The notes beneath the pieces were generated by a model, which searched no databases, was not told the DNA's origin, and was given only the letters and a program-made list of their open reading frames with translations. A DNA stretch of 64,000 nt from Bartonella kosoyi (GTDB taxonomy: Bacteria; Pseudomonadota; Alphaproteobacteria; Rhizobiales; Rhizobiaceae), in NCBI RefSeq assembly GCF_003606325.2, contig NZ_CP031843.2, forward strand, positions 434,001 to 498,000, in the 5' to 3' direction. Shown one piece after another: positions 18,986 through 28,688 of this stretch. The position numbers were made by a program, and so were the translations under genes. Each line of letters opens with the position of its first letter. Positions within the stretch are counted from its first letter, which is position 1.

Positions 18986-21004
18986 ATGTTTGGAAGACTT
19001 ACAGATCCTACGGCAGGTGCTTTTCATGCGCTTGCACATGAACCAATCGTTTTGTATACATGTATCGCGATTGTTGTGATTGGTTTAGTTGCTGTTCTTG
19101 CTTTAACAGCGCTTGGGTGGTGGGGAGTTTTATGGCGAAATTGGATTACAACTGTTGATCATAAACGCATTGGTATTATGTATATAATTCTTGGAATTAT
19201 TATGCTTGTTCGCGGTTTTGCGGACGCACTTATGATGCGAACGCATCAAGCTTTAGCTCTTGGGAGTGAAACAGCGGGTTATTTACCCCCTGAGCATTTT
19301 GATCAAATTTTTTCGGCGCATGGCACGATCATGATTTTTTTCATGGCTACGCCCATTTTATTTGGTCTTTTCAATTATCTTATACCGCTTCAAATTGGTG
19401 CGCGTGATGTTGCTTTTCCCTTTGCAAATAATCTAGGTTTTTGGATTACGGCTGCAGGAGCCATTTTGATTAATATATCACTAGGTGTTGGTAATTTTGG
19501 CCGTGGTGGTTGGCTTATGTATCCACCTTTTACAGAGTTGCAAACGAGTCCAGATACAGGGGTAGACTATTATTTATGGTCACTTCAGCTTTCTGGTATT
19601 GCGACAACTATGGGGGCAGTCAATTTTGTTGCAACAATGATTAAGATGCGTGCTCCTGGAATGACAATGATGAGAATGCCTGTTTTTTGTTGGAGCGCTT
19701 TTGTCAGTAATGTCCTTATTTTAGTTATTTATCCCGTCTTAACCGTAGCTTTTGCACTTTTGGCCTGTGATCGTTATCTGAGCATGAATTTCTTTACCAA
19801 TGTTGGTGGCGGAAATCCAATGGTATGGATTAACTATGTTTGGGTTTTTGGTCATCCTGAGGTTTATGTTTTGGTTGTTCCTGCTTTTGGGATTGTTTCT
19901 GAGGTTGTATCAACTTTTTCCTCGAAACGCCTTTTTGGTTATACTTCTATGATATGGGCTATGGTGGTTATTTTGATTCTTTCGCTTCTTGTTTGGGGAC
20001 ATCATTTCTTCACAATGGGTGGCGGTGAAGCTGTAAATACCTTCTTTAGTATCGCAACGATGATTATTGCCGTTCCAACAGGTGTAAAAGTTTTCAATTG
20101 GTTGCTCACAATGTATAGAGGAAGGATACGCTTTGAACCTCCAATGCTGTGGTGCATGGGCATGATCTTTACCTTTGTTGGTGGTGGATTAACCGGTGTT
20201 TTATTATCGATTGTGCCTGCTGATTGGCAGTTTCATAATTCGCTGTTTTTGATAGCGCATTTTCACCATACGATTATCGGAGGCGTTGTTTTTGCTTATC
20301 TAGCTGGGCTTGCTTTTTGGTTTCCAAAAGTTTTTGGTTATAAACCAAATCGCATACTAGGGATTGCATCTTTCTGGTGTTGGTTTATTGGTTTTTATCT
20401 TGCCTTTTTCCCTGTTTATGCCCTTGGTTTAATGGGAGCAACGCGTCGTCTTCAGCATTACATGGAACCTAGTTGGCAACCAATGTTTGTTATTGCTGCT
20501 TTAGGTGCTTTTATTATTTTACTTGGTATCCTTTGTTTTGTGTTACAGGTTGTTTTGGCAATTTGGTACGGTATTAAGCATAAAGGTCACTTACCGGTAA
20601 CGTTAAATGATTCTTGGGGTGATGCACGGACACTGGAATGGTTTACCTCTTCACCGCCTCCTGCTTATAATTTTGCTCTTCTCCCAGAGATAAAGTCTGA
20701 TGATGCTTATTGGAATATGAAGAAAAGTGGTTATCAACGCCCGACAAGTGGATTTACAAAAATTCATATGCCATCGAATACATCTGCTGGAATTATTGCT
20801 GGCTTCTTCTCGTTAGTTGTTGGCTTCGCGCTTGTTTGGCATATTTGGTGGCTTGTTGCGATCGGACTGGTTGGTTTTGTTGCAACGCTTGTGTGTCATT
20901 CATTAACAGGTGATCACCATGGTTATTATATTCCAGCTGAAGAAGTACAAAAAACTGAAGATGCCTTTACAGCTGTTCTTAAAGAACAAGGAGTGACAGT
21001 ATGA
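18986..21004 (+). CDS. cyoB: Cytochrome bo3 quinol oxidase subunit I
   Basis: A 672-residue polytopic haem-copper oxidase subunit holding the low-spin haem, the high-spin haem and CuB. Characteristic segments are FSAHGTIMIFFMATP (haem ligand His near residue 111), WVFGHPEVYVLVVPAFGI (CuB His and cross-linked Tyr near residue 290), WGHHFFTMGGG (CuB His-His near residue 338), and FLIAHFHHTIIGG (haem ligands near residue 425). Length fits CyoB. Its stop overlaps the cyoC start (ATGA at 21001). Confidence 0.97.
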   Translation: MFGRLTDPTAGAFHALAHEPIVLYTCIAIVVIGLVAVLALTALGWWGVLWRNWITTVDHKRIGIMYIILGIIMLVRGFADALMMRTHQALALGSETAGYLPPEHFDQIFSAHGTIMIFFMATPILFGLFNYLIPLQIGARDVAFPFANNLGFWITAAGAILINISLGVGNFGRGGWLMYPPFTELQTSPDTGVDYYLWSLQLSGIATTMGAVNFVATMIKMRAPGMTMMRMPVFCWSAFVSNVLILVIYPVLTVAFALLACDRYLSMNFFTNVGGGNPMVWINYVWVFGHPEVYVLVVPAFGIVSEVVSTFSSKRLFGYTSMIWAMVVILILSLLVWGHHFFTMGGGEAVNTFFSIATMIIAVPTGVKVFNWLLTMYRGRIRFEPPMLWCMGMIFTFVGGGLTGVLLSIVPADWQFHNSLFLIAHFHHTIIGGVVFAYLAGLAFWFPKVFGYKPNRILGIASFWCWFIGFYLAFFPVYALGLMGATRRLQHYMEPSWQPMFVIAALGAFIILLGILCFVLQVVLAIWYGIKHKGHLPVTLNDSWGDARTLEWFTSSPPPAYNFALLPEIKSDDAYWNMKKSGYQRPTSGFTKIHMPSNTSAGIIAGFFSLVVGFALVWHIWWLVAIGLVGFVATLVCHSLTGDHHGYYIPAEEVQKTEDAFTAVLKEQGVTV

Positions 21005-21669
21005 GTGCAGTAACAATGAATAATGCGAGTACTGTGGATAAACTTCACCACGATAGTAGCTCGGTCATGACGTTTGGTTTTTGGGTCTATATTCTTTCAG
21101 ACTTGATCCTGTTTTCGACACTTTTTTCAAGTTTTGCTGTCTTTTCTGCTTCTTATGGGGGCGGTAAAGCGGGCAATGAATTTATAGATTTAAAGTTTGT
21201 TTTAGTTGAGACTGCTTTCTTATTGTTTTCATCCGTTACTTATGGTTTTGCAATGGTACAAGCACATAAAAATAACATCAGTGGTGTGCGTTTATGGATG
21301 GCCATTACTTTTATATTTGGGTGTTGCTTCATTGGTATGGAACTTTATGAATTTCATGAATTATTGAGTGAGGTCTTTTATTATGATCCAAATGCTTATG
21401 CGGGTATCGATCCTGCAACAGGTTTACAGCTTTTTGGTCGGGAAATTCTCTCTGCTTATTGGTCAGCATTCTTTGCTTTGGTTGGCACCCATGGACTTCA
21501 CGTAAGTGTTGGTCTTCTTTGGATGGTTGTGATGTTTTTTCATCTTCGTCGTAATGGTTTGGATCAGAATAATAAAACACGTTTAGCATGCCTTTCCATT
21601 TTTTGGCATTTACTTGATATTGTATGGGTTGGTGTTTTCACCATGGTTTATCTATTAGGAGCGTTGTGA
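21001..21669 (+). CDS. cyoC: Cytochrome bo3 quinol oxidase subunit III
   Basis: A 222-residue membrane protein of the haem-copper oxidase subunit III family with five hydrophobic helices. Visible family segments are MTFGFWVYILSDLILFSTLF near residue 22 and FALVGTHGLHVSVGLLWM near residue 157. It is coupled at both ends: its ATG overlaps the cyoB stop by four bases, and its TGA shares a base with the cyoD ATG. Confidence 0.96.
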   Translation: MSAVTMNNASTVDKLHHDSSSVMTFGFWVYILSDLILFSTLFSSFAVFSASYGGGKAGNEFIDLKFVLVETAFLLFSSVTYGFAMVQAHKNNISGVRLWMAITFIFGCCFIGMELYEFHELLSEVFYYDPNAYAGIDPATGLQLFGREILSAYWSAFFALVGTHGLHVSVGLLWMVVMFFHLRRNGLDQNNKTRLACLSIFWHLLDIVWVGVFTMVYLLGAL

Positions 21670-22457
21670 TGAGCATGCAAAATGAAACACATAGTCCCAG
21701 TACTGGTTCCTATTTGGTCGGTTTTATTCTGGCTGTATTTTTCACTTTGGGTTCTTTTATTCCTGTAATGTATGGAATGATGGAAAGTTGGGCAATTAGT
21801 ACAAAGGTTGCGTATCTTATTGGGATGGCAATTATTCAAATTATAGTACAAATTGTTTTCTTTTTACACTTGAACTCTGGTCCAGATGCCAAGTGGAATT
21901 TAAGCGCTTTATGGTTTGCTGCTATTTGCGTTTTTGTTATTATTGGAGGTACATGGTGGGCTATTTCCCATTTGAATTATAATATGATGGGTGGTTCAGG
22001 ACGTGTTATTGAACCAGAAATATCAAGAATGGATGGTTCTTCAGTATCTGGGCAGTTATCAAACAAAGATATATCTGTAAGAAAACAGTCAGAAAAGATA
22101 CTGAACTCAGAAATTTCCATGGAGCAAATTCCAAGTATGCAGGCTCCTGTAGATCAAGCGCCTGGCTCAGAAATGCCGATAGAACAAGTTCCAAGTATGC
22201 AGGCTCCTGTAGATCAAGCGCCTGGCTCAGAAATGCCGATGGAACAAGTTCCAAGTATGCAGACTCCTGTAGATCAAGCGCCTGGCTCAGAAATGCCGAT
22301 GGAACAAGTTCCAAGTATGCAGACTCCTGTAGATCAAGCGCCTGGTTCAGAAATGCCGATGGAACAAGTTCCAAGTATGCAGACTCCTGTAGATCAAGCG
22401 CCTGGTTCAGAAATGCCGATGGAACAAGTTCCAAGTATGCAGACTCCTGTAGAATAG
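21669..22457 (+). CDS. cyoD: Quinol oxidase subunit IV CyoD with repeat tail
   Basis: Residues 1-115 are a normal CyoD: three hydrophobic helices with YLVGFILAVFFTLGSFIPV, then QIVFFLHLNSGPDAKWN, then a third helix. CyoD assists assembly of the bo3 oxidase. Unlike the usual 110-130 residue protein, this one runs to 262 residues. The extra about 145 residues include five exact-length 20-residue repeats of the type APVDQAPGSEMPMEQVPSMQ, rich in Pro, Met, Gln and Glu. The start at 21669 overlaps the cyoC stop (TGATG). The tail has no membrane segment, and its role is unknown. Confidence 0.93.
   Translation: MSMQNETHSPSTGSYLVGFILAVFFTLGSFIPVMYGMMESWAISTKVAYLIGMAIIQIIVQIVFFLHLNSGPDAKWNLSALWFAAICVFVIIGGTWWAISHLNYNMMGGSGRVIEPEISRMDGSSVSGQLSNKDISVRKQSEKILNSEISMEQIPSMQAPVDQAPGSEMPIEQVPSMQAPVDQAPGSEMPMEQVPSMQTPVDQAPGSEMPMEQVPSMQTPVDQAPGSEMPMEQVPSMQTPVDQAPGSEMPMEQVPSMQTPVE
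22141..22453 (+). repeat. 60-bp tandem repeat inside cyoD
   Basis: Five consecutive 60-base units occupy 22141-22440, followed by a 13-base start of a sixth (22441-22453). They are preceded by a diverged partial copy at about 22106-22140. Units differ at only a few positions: AGGCT or AGACT at the start, CGATA or CGATG, CTGGC or CTGGT. Such low divergence points to recent expansion or homogenisation, and copy number is likely to vary between strains. Each unit adds exactly 20 residues, so changes keep the frame. Confidence 0.95.
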
Positions 22458-22469
22458 GAGTGAGAAATA

Positions 22470-22507
22470 CCTGTAGAAGCTGATGCGGCATGTATCAGCT
22501 CTACAGG
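22470..22507 (+). terminator. Hairpin after cyoD
   Basis: CCTGTAG (22470-22476) pairs with CTACAGG (22501-22507), and AGCTGAT pairs with ATCAGCT inside it, with one bulged A. The stem is long and lies 12 bases after the cyoD stop. There is no clear T run after it, so it may stabilise the mRNA 3' end and not act as a classic terminator. Confidence 0.55.
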
Positions 22508-22862
22508 GGTTATTGCAAAGATTCGTAGGATATGAAGAGGAGTGTTAAGTGTAAGATATCAATATAATGCATATCATAATTTTGAATGCACTTATATTTT
22601 TAACAAGACGATCCATTGGGCATTTAGTCAAGCTTTTATTTTTGAGATAAAGAGCTATTTGTAGAATATACAAAGGATGGTATTTGTAGAATTCAATACA
22701 GATAAAGAGAGCGTGAGAAACACATTTTTATGTTGTGTAAGATAAAGCTACGAAGAAGTAACATTTTAGTTTTAAAGGATTCATATTAAAGAGAACAGTG
22801 AAGTTATTTTAACAATAATATGCAACTGAAATCGACAATTTAGAGAATAATCAGAAAAATTA
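22508..22862. other. Intergenic region cyoD-gpsA
   Basis: 355 AT-rich bases with no recognised gene or RNA. It presumably contains the gpsA promoter. Confidence 0.35.
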
Positions 22863-23867
22863 ATGAAAACCATTGCAATGACAGTTATTGGTGCTGGTTC
22901 TTTTGGTACTGCATTAGCGATTGCTCTTGCTCGTAATGGTCATAATGTTTTACTTTGGGGATATAATTCTCAACACATCAAAAAATTACAAGAACAACGT
23001 TGTAATCAAGTATATTTACCTGATGTTCGATTTCCTGAAAATTTATTCCTTGAAGCGTCGCTTGAAACTGCAATAACAGCAAGTGATAATATACTAATCG
23101 CTGTTCCAAGCCATGTATTTCATCAAGTGTTGTATAATATTGAACCTTATTTGGATCAACATTCACGTGTTATTTGGGCAACGAAGGGCTTAGAACATGG
23201 TACAGGACGTTTTTTACAAGAAGTTGCTCGTGAGATTTTAGGTGAAAAAATTCCTTTAGCTGTTTTTTCTGGACCAACTTTTGCTAAAGAACTCGCTATT
23301 GGTTGGCCTACTGCAATGACGATAGCAGCTTCTAATGTTGAGTTTGGTAAAGAATTGCAGCAACTTTTTCATTGTGACAAAAGTTTTAGAGTTTATAAAA
23401 GCTCAGATATGATTGGTGTTCAATTAGGGGGAGCCGTCAAAAATGTTATTGCTATTGGTGCAGGAATATCAGATGGCATGGGTTTTGGGGCAAATGCACG
23501 AATAGCTCTCATCACACGAGGATTAGCTGAAATCAGTCGTTTAGGGAGTACTATGGGGGCTGAGCTTTCCACATTTATGGGAATGACAGGCTTAGGTGAT
23601 CTGGTTTTGACATGTACTGATAATCAGTCACGTAATCGCCGTTTTGGAATACTTCTTGGTAAAGGAATAGATATAAAAAAAGCAGAGAAACAAATTGGTC
23701 AGGTTGTGGAAGGGTACTTAAATACCAAGGAAGTATATACATTAGCACAACGTATTGGGGTAGAAATGCCTATTGTAGAACAAATTTATCAAATTCTCTA
23801 TTGCGGTAAAAACATAACTGAAGCGGCTAACACATTACTAAGCCGCACTCTCAAGGACGAAATATAA
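22863..23867 (+). CDS. gpsA: Glycerol-3-phosphate dehydrogenase [NAD(P)+]
   Basis: This 334-residue cytosolic enzyme reduces dihydroxyacetone phosphate to sn-glycerol 3-phosphate for phospholipid synthesis. The Rossmann motif is [12 protein letters not shown] at residues 8-19. The catalytic region has [20 protein letters not shown] near residue 194 (with the active Lys), and [21 protein letters not shown] lies near residue 244. Length is normal. The start at 22863 follows a weak ribosome binding site (gaaaaat). It stands alone between two intergenic deserts. Confidence 0.95.
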   Translation: MKTIAMTVIGAGSFGTALAIALARNGHNVLLWGYNSQHIKKLQEQRCNQVYLPDVRFPENLFLEASLETAITASDNILIAVPSHVFHQVLYNIEPYLDQHSRVIWATKGLEHGTGRFLQEVAREILGEKIPLAVFSGPTFAKELAIGWPTAMTIAASNVEFGKELQQLFHCDKSFRVYKSSDMIGVQLGGAVKNVIAIGAGISDGMGFGANARIALITRGLAEISRLGSTMGAELSTFMGMTGLGDLVLTCTDNQSRNRRFGILLGKGIDIKKAEKQIGQVVEGYLNTKEVYTLAQRIGVEMPIVEQIYQILYCGKNITEAANTLLSRTLKDEI

Positions 23868-24674
23868 TACTATCCTATACTCTTAAATAATTTCAATCAT
23901 AACAAATAGCGACATCCTATGATAGGAATATAAAATAGATTTTGTTAATGATTGTATAAGACTATTACATTGTAGAAAATTACAGATTCATATCATTCCA
24001 TTTTTTATGAAATATGGCAGAAATATAAAAAGTTTTGACCCTTATTAAGTATCTCTTTAAAAATAATCTATCATTTCCACTTACATATGTTTGTCTAATG
24101 TAATGAAAGAGATATTTTAATTTTCTCTTAAACGCCTCTCACAATAATATTTGAAGAATAGTAGAAAACTCATGGGAGAGTAGCACCTTATTTATATAAA
24201 GTTAAGCTAGAAATATCATTGCTATTATTCAATTTTCAATATTATTTGTGCGTTTAATAGCTTTTGTATACTAGATAGGGGGGAGGGTATTACATATCTA
24301 GCATCCAGAAGCTGTAACAGCAAAGAAAGCACGAAACGCCTTAATTTCATTCTAAATATGCTACGATTTTGGGGGTGGATGTTGATTTACAAGCTGTAGA
24401 AAAAACATGGGCTTTGTTAGAAAAACAACACCATAAAACACAAAGCTTTTTAGCAAAATGGATTGGAGAGATAGATCAGTTTTTTATAAGACACTTCACA
24501 AAACGATAACAATGACACAATTGGTTTGTGTTTTCTTAGTGAGAATCATATATGCAATAGACTGGATCTGAAGGTCTTCCCTATGAGATTCAATCTAGTA
24601 GGGAAAGCGCTCATCATTGTGCGACCAAAGTACTTTACAGATAACCGATTTTATTTTTTGAAGTCGGATGTTTT
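23868..24674. other. Intergenic desert gpsA-fabI
   Basis: No intact gene is supported. An open stretch at about 24371-24508 reads GVDVDLQAVEKTWALLEKQ and ends IRHFTKR before a stop. It looks more protein-like than its surroundings and may be the tail of a decayed gene, but I do not recognise it. A hairpin formed by TCCCTA (24578-24583) and TAGGGA (24598-24603) lies downstream of fabI. Confidence 0.35.
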
Positions 24675-25493
24675 TTATCCTTCTTGGGAGTCTTCAGTTT
24701 TTTTCAATTCTTCAAGTATTGGCATAGACATGATATTATAGCCCGAATCAACATAGTGGATTTCACCTGTAACGCCTGATGATAAGTCAGAGAGGAGATA
24801 AAGCGCGGACTTTCCAATTTCATGAATATTCACGGTACGACGTAATGGGGCATTACGTCGTTGGTGTGAAAATATTGCACGCGCAGCTGCAATACCATTA
24901 CCCGCTAAGGTTCTAACAGGACCAGCTGAAATTGCATTGACGCGGATATTTTGCGGACCAAAGTCTGCCGCTAAATAACGAACCATAGCTTCTAAAGCAG
25001 CTTTAGCAACTCCCATGATATTATAGTTAGGGACAACTTGCTGTGAGGCGCCATAAGTAAGGGTTAAAAGTGCCCCTCCATGAGGCATAAGCTTCTCCGC
25101 ACGCTGAGCAATTTCAGTAAAGGAATAAGCTGAAATAACCATTGTACGTTGAAAGTTTTCACGTGTTGTAACATCAACGTAACGCCCTTTTAGCTGATTT
25201 TTATCTGAAAAACCAATAGCATGGACAATAAAATCAATCGTTTTCCATTCTTTTTCAAGTTTCTCAAAGACGTCGTCAACATTTTCAATTTTTTCAACAT
25301 CACACTCTAGAACTAATTTGCAGCCAAGCTTATCAGCTAGAGGCTGCACACGTTTTCCGAAAGCATCTCCTTGATAAGTTAAGGCTAATTCAGCTCCTGC
25401 TTGTGCGAGTTGACAGGCAATTCCCCAAGCAATTGAATGGTCATTCGCAATTCCCATAATAAGGCCGCGTTTGCCCTCCATCAAACCTTTCAT
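24675..25493 (-). CDS. fabI: Enoyl-[acyl-carrier-protein] reductase FabI
   Basis: A 272-residue short-chain dehydrogenase-type protein that performs the last reduction in type II fatty acid elongation. Visible are KRGLIMGIANDHSIAWGIA at about residues 8-26 (nucleotide-binding loop of FabI type) and the Y-x6-K catalytic pair in YNIMGVAKAAL near residue 157. RVNAISAGPVRTLA follows near residue 193. Start is the ATG at 25493 with GGAG 6 bases upstream. It is downstream of fabB on the minus strand and probably co-transcribed with fabA-fabB. Confidence 0.95.
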   Translation of the reverse strand: MKGLMEGKRGLIMGIANDHSIAWGIACQLAQAGAELALTYQGDAFGKRVQPLADKLGCKLVLECDVEKIENVDDVFEKLEKEWKTIDFIVHAIGFSDKNQLKGRYVDVTTRENFQRTMVISAYSFTEIAQRAEKLMPHGGALLTLTYGASQQVVPNYNIMGVAKAALEAMVRYLAADFGPQNIRVNAISAGPVRTLAGNGIAAARAIFSHQRRNAPLRRTVNIHEIGKSALYLLSDLSSGVTGEIHYVDSGYNIMSMPILEELKKTEDSQEG

Positions 25494-25541
25494 ATTATTC
25501 TCCGTAAGACCGTATTTTTTTCAATTACTAAGAACTTTCAT

Positions 25542-26762
25542 TTATACATAGCGTTGAAAAATAAGCGTTGCATTGGTACCGCCAAAGCCAAAAGTATTTG
25601 ACAATACGGTATTCAGTTGTTGATGATCGCGTCGTTCACGAACAATTGGCATATCCGCAAAAGCTGGATCAAGTTCTTCAATATGGGCACTTTCACAGAT
25701 AAAATTATGGTTCATCATTAACAATGTATAGATTGCTTCGTGAACACCTGCGGCGCCTAAGGAATGGCCTGTTAGAGATTTGGTAGCAGAAATGGGGGGG
25801 CACTGATCACCTGCTCCAAAAATACGGCGGATAGCTTCTATTTCAGGAGGATCCCCAACAGGTGTTGCTGTTGCATGGGGATTAATATAATCAATTTTAT
25901 CGTGGACTTTTGTAAGGGCCATGCGCATGCATCGTTCTGCTCCCTCTCCTGATGGTGCAACCATATCATGTCCATCGGATGTCGCACCATACCCAACGAT
26001 TTCTCCGTAGATTTTTGCTCCACGGGCTTTAGCGCATTCTAGTTCTTCAAGGACTAAAACGCCAGCACCTCCAGCAATAACAAATCCATCACGATTAACA
26101 TCATAGGCCCGTGAAGCTTTATGAGGGATGTCATTATATCGGCTAGACATAGCGCCCATAGCATCAAATAAAACAGAGAGAGTCCAATCCAAATCTTCGC
26201 AGCCACCGGCAAAGACACGGTCCTGTTTACCATATTGGATCATTTCATAAGCATTCCCAATACAATGATTGGAGGTAGCACAAGCTGAAGAGATTGAATA
26301 GTTGACCCCTTTTATTTTAAAAAAAGTTGCCAGTGTTGCAGATGCTGTAGAACTCATTGCTTTAGGCACAACAAAAGGCCCAACACGTTTTGGACCCTTT
26401 TGGCGTGTAATATCGGCTGCTTCTACGATTGACTGCGTTGAAGCACCTCCAGAACCCATAATAATTCCTGTGTGTTCGTTTGATACTTCGTGAGGCTCTA
26501 AACCAGCATCAGCAATTGCTTGATCCATGGCGATATGATTCCAGGCTGTTCCACGTCCATGAAAACGTAAAGCACGTCGGTCAACGCGTTCTTCTATATT
26601 AATATCAGGTTTACCGTAAACTCTGCTACGAAAGCCTAACTCAGCATATTGAGGCGCGTAAGAAATTCCGGATTTTGCTTCACGTAAACTGGTTAAAACG
26701 GCTTGGGGGTCATTCCCAATCGCGGAAACAATTCCCATTCCGGTTACAACAACACGACGCAT
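25542..26762 (-). CDS. fabB: 3-oxoacyl-ACP synthase I (FabB)
   Basis: This 406-residue condensing enzyme elongates acyl-ACP, and in the FabA/FabB pathway it elongates the unsaturated branch. The catalytic Cys lies in [14 protein letters not shown] near residue 160. One active-site His lies in [12 protein letters not shown] near residue 295, and the second lies in [16 protein letters not shown] near residue 330. It matches FabB more than FabF because it directly follows fabA on the minus strand and has the ATPVGD form of the motif. A purine-rich AAGGAGG site precedes the ATG. It lies between fabA and fabI. Confidence 0.94.
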   Translation of the reverse strand: MRRVVVTGMGIVSAIGNDPQAVLTSLREAKSGISYAPQYAELGFRSRVYGKPDINIEERVDRRALRFHGRGTAWNHIAMDQAIADAGLEPHEVSNEHTGIIMGSGGASTQSIVEAADITRQKGPKRVGPFVVPKAMSSTASATLATFFKIKGVNYSISSACATSNHCIGNAYEMIQYGKQDRVFAGGCEDLDWTLSVLFDAMGAMSSRYNDIPHKASRAYDVNRDGFVIAGGAGVLVLEELECAKARGAKIYGEIVGYGATSDGHDMVAPSGEGAERCMRMALTKVHDKIDYINPHATATPVGDPPEIEAIRRIFGAGDQCPPISATKSLTGHSLGAAGVHEAIYTLLMMNHNFICESAHIEELDPAFADMPIVRERRDHQQLNTVLSNTFGFGGTNATLIFQRYV

Positions 26763-26818
26763 TCATACCTCCTTATTCCATACAGAATAGTAAAAAATTC
26801 TTCCTGATGAAAATAAAT

Positions 26819-27328
26819 TCAATCTTCTTTGAATAAAGCAACACGCAAATCATTCGCTTTATAAATAGTTTCTCCATTTGCTTTTAGCCATCCGTCAGCT
26901 ATTCCCAAGACTAAATTTCCCCGTCGAATACGCTTGAAATCTATTCCATATTCAAGAAGTTTGGTTTGTGGTGTTACCATACCTGATAATTTTACTTCAC
27001 CTGTTGATATCGCTCTCCCTTTCCCTGGTTCTCCCAACCAACCAAGAAAAAAACCTGTTAATTGCCACATACCATCCAATCCAAGACATCCTGGCATAAC
27101 GGGATCACCTATAAAGTGACAATTAAAGAACCAGTGGTCTGGCGTAATATCAAATTCGGCACGAACCATTCCTTTATCGTATTTTCCACCAGTTTCACTG
27201 ATTTGAGTGATTCGATCAATCATCAACATTGGCGGTGCCGGCAATTGCGCATTACCCTTACCAAACATTTCGCCGCGAGCGCAGCTTAGAAGCTCTTCAT
27301 AAGTGTAGCGAGACTTTTGTTCAGCCAT
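26819..27328 (-). CDS. fabA: 3-hydroxydecanoyl-ACP dehydratase/isomerase FabA
   Basis: A 169-residue hot-dog fold enzyme that dehydrates 3-hydroxydecanoyl-ACP and isomerises the product, starting unsaturated fatty acid synthesis. The active His is in [20 protein letters not shown] near residue 70. [12 protein letters not shown] lies near residue 33. The start is set at ATG 27328 ([14 protein letters not shown]) because GGAG lies 5 bases upstream. An in-frame ATG at 27349 lacks such a site. First gene of the fabA-fabB-fabI group, divergent from irr. Confidence 0.95.
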   Translation of the reverse strand: MAEQKSRYTYEELLSCARGEMFGKGNAQLPAPPMLMIDRITQISETGGKYDKGMVRAEFDITPDHWFFNCHFIGDPVMPGCLGLDGMWQLTGFFLGWLGEPGKGRAISTGEVKLSGMVTPQTKLLEYGIDFKRIRRGNLVLGIADGWLKANGETIYKANDLRVALFKED

Positions 27329-27562
27329 GGTTACTCCATTTATTTGCATAATTTATTTGCATATATCTTTATTTCTGCGCTTTTCCCCGACCTACTTTTA
27401 GAGCAAATTTTAAAGAGAGGGAAACGATTTTATATCATTTTTAATGACAAAAGCCCTTTTTTATGTATTCTAGATAGATAATTATTTAAAAATGGAATAC
27501 AAGATTGCACTGTACTGTTCCCATTTTTTTATATTTTTATCTTATTGAAGCAGGAAGATATT

Positions 27563-28087
27563 TTGGTTTGTAATATGTCAGGGAATGCAGACAATTTAGA
27601 TATGAATGAAGGGAAACAGTCCACAAAAGAATGTGGAGAAAGTGTTCAGTATTATTCCGCTTCTATGTTAGAAAAACGTTTGCGTAAAAATGGTTTGCGT
27701 CCAACGCGTCAGAGATTAGAACTTGCACATATGATTTTTTCTGAAGGAAATCGTCATATTACGGCTGAAGAGCTCTATGAGGAAGCGGTGAGGGCAGGTG
27801 TTCCTGTATCCTTAGCAACGGTCTACAATACGCTTCATCAATTTACCGAAGCGGGATTGTTACGGATTATTGCCGTAGAGGGTTCGAAGACTTGGTTTGA
27901 TACGAATACCTCTGATCACTACCATTTTTATATAGAAGGTGAAAATCATATTCTTGATATTCCTTGCAATTTGGAAGAATTGCCCATTATTGGAAATTTG
28001 CCTACACCACCAGAAGGTATGGAAATTTCACATGTTGATTTAATCGTGCGATTAAAACCCAAAAGTCAATCTTGTGGTAGGGAGTAG
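27563..28087 (+). CDS. irr: Iron response regulator Irr (Fur family)
   Basis: A Fur-family winged-helix regulator. Residues about 35-100 contain the LRKNGLRPTRQRLELAHMIF and VSLATVYNTLHQFTEAGLL DNA-binding segments. After it, DHYHFYIEGENHILDIP gives the His-rich metal/haem region (HYHFY) typical of Irr in place of the Fur HHDH pattern. Irr is a haem-responsive regulator of iron and haem genes in Rhizobiales. The start is uncertain. TTG at 27563 has AGGAAG 5 bases upstream. The ATG at 27575 and a TTG at 27545 are alternatives. It is divergent from fabA. Confidence 0.88.
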   Translation: MVCNMSGNADNLDMNEGKQSTKECGESVQYYSASMLEKRLRKNGLRPTRQRLELAHMIFSEGNRHITAEELYEEAVRAGVPVSLATVYNTLHQFTEAGLLRIIAVEGSKTWFDTNTSDHYHFYIEGENHILDIPCNLEELPIIGNLPTPPEGMEISHVDLIVRLKPKSQSCGRE

Positions 28088-28133
28088 GGATATTCAATAA
28101 GGAATAAAAATTAAATTTGATGCGTTTGAGCAT

Positions 28134-28688
28134 TCACCAGCCTTTTATTTTTTCATCAGGATAAATCCCCCATAATTGAGGTTGATGAAGCCATCCATGC
28201 ACATTATTAAGAGTGATTTCGCACCATTGTCCATCACATTGGTGGATATTGCCAATGACATTAGGCTCTACTTCTGCAACAAGTTCTGAATTATCGGTGG
28301 GTTTTTTTCGTAGCATTAGCCTTTTTGTTTTATCTTTTTGCCATGGAATAGTTATAGCCGTTCGCTTTCCTGATAAAAGCGATTGATATACCCAGCCTTC
28401 ATCGCCTTCTGCATCACGAATTTTGCGCCATTGATCATATTCTTGGATGATTTCAATAGGTAGTCCCTTCTTTTTGTAGGTAAAAATGATGGAATAGTTG
28501 CTTCCTGGCCCAACACGGACATTAACACGAGTAGGTTTAATCGAAGCAAATCGCGGAAGCGGTAAACCACTAGGTCCTAAATTTTGATTAAGGGTTTGTG
28601 CGTGTAACAAACGTGGTGAACTCAATACAATGACTTTTGTTAAGATACATGCAAGCATTAAAATGCGAAACCAACGAGAATTTTGCAC
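28134..28688 (-). CDS. Exported protein with bacterial SH3-like domains
   Basis: This 184-residue protein begins with a Sec-type signal (hydrophobic core at about residues 10-25, likely cleavage after LLHAQ near residue 32). Two SH3b-like modules follow. The first is TRVNVRVGPGSNYSIIF to EGWVYQSLLSG (about residues 53-110), and the second is LMLRKKPTDNSELVAEV to VHGWLHQPQLWG (about residues 120-175). It therefore probably acts in the periplasm, perhaps binding peptidoglycan. No catalytic domain is visible. It ends 46 bases from the convergent irr stop. Confidence 0.85.
   Translation of the reverse strand: MQNSRWFRILMLACILTKVIVLSSPRLLHAQTLNQNLGPSGLPLPRFASIKPTRVNVRVGPGSNYSIIFTYKKKGLPIEIIQEYDQWRKIRDAEGDEGWVYQSLLSGKRTAITIPWQKDKTKRLMLRKKPTDNSELVAEVEPNVIGNIHQCDGQWCEITLNNVHGWLHQPQLWGIYPDEKIKGW

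Noticed and set aside
22006..22491. Long minus-strand open frame of 161 codons with regular repeats opposite cyoD
   Set aside because: It is the antisense shadow of the 60-bp tandem repeats. The plus-strand frame continues a recognisable CyoD, and any frame would stay open across a period divisible by three.
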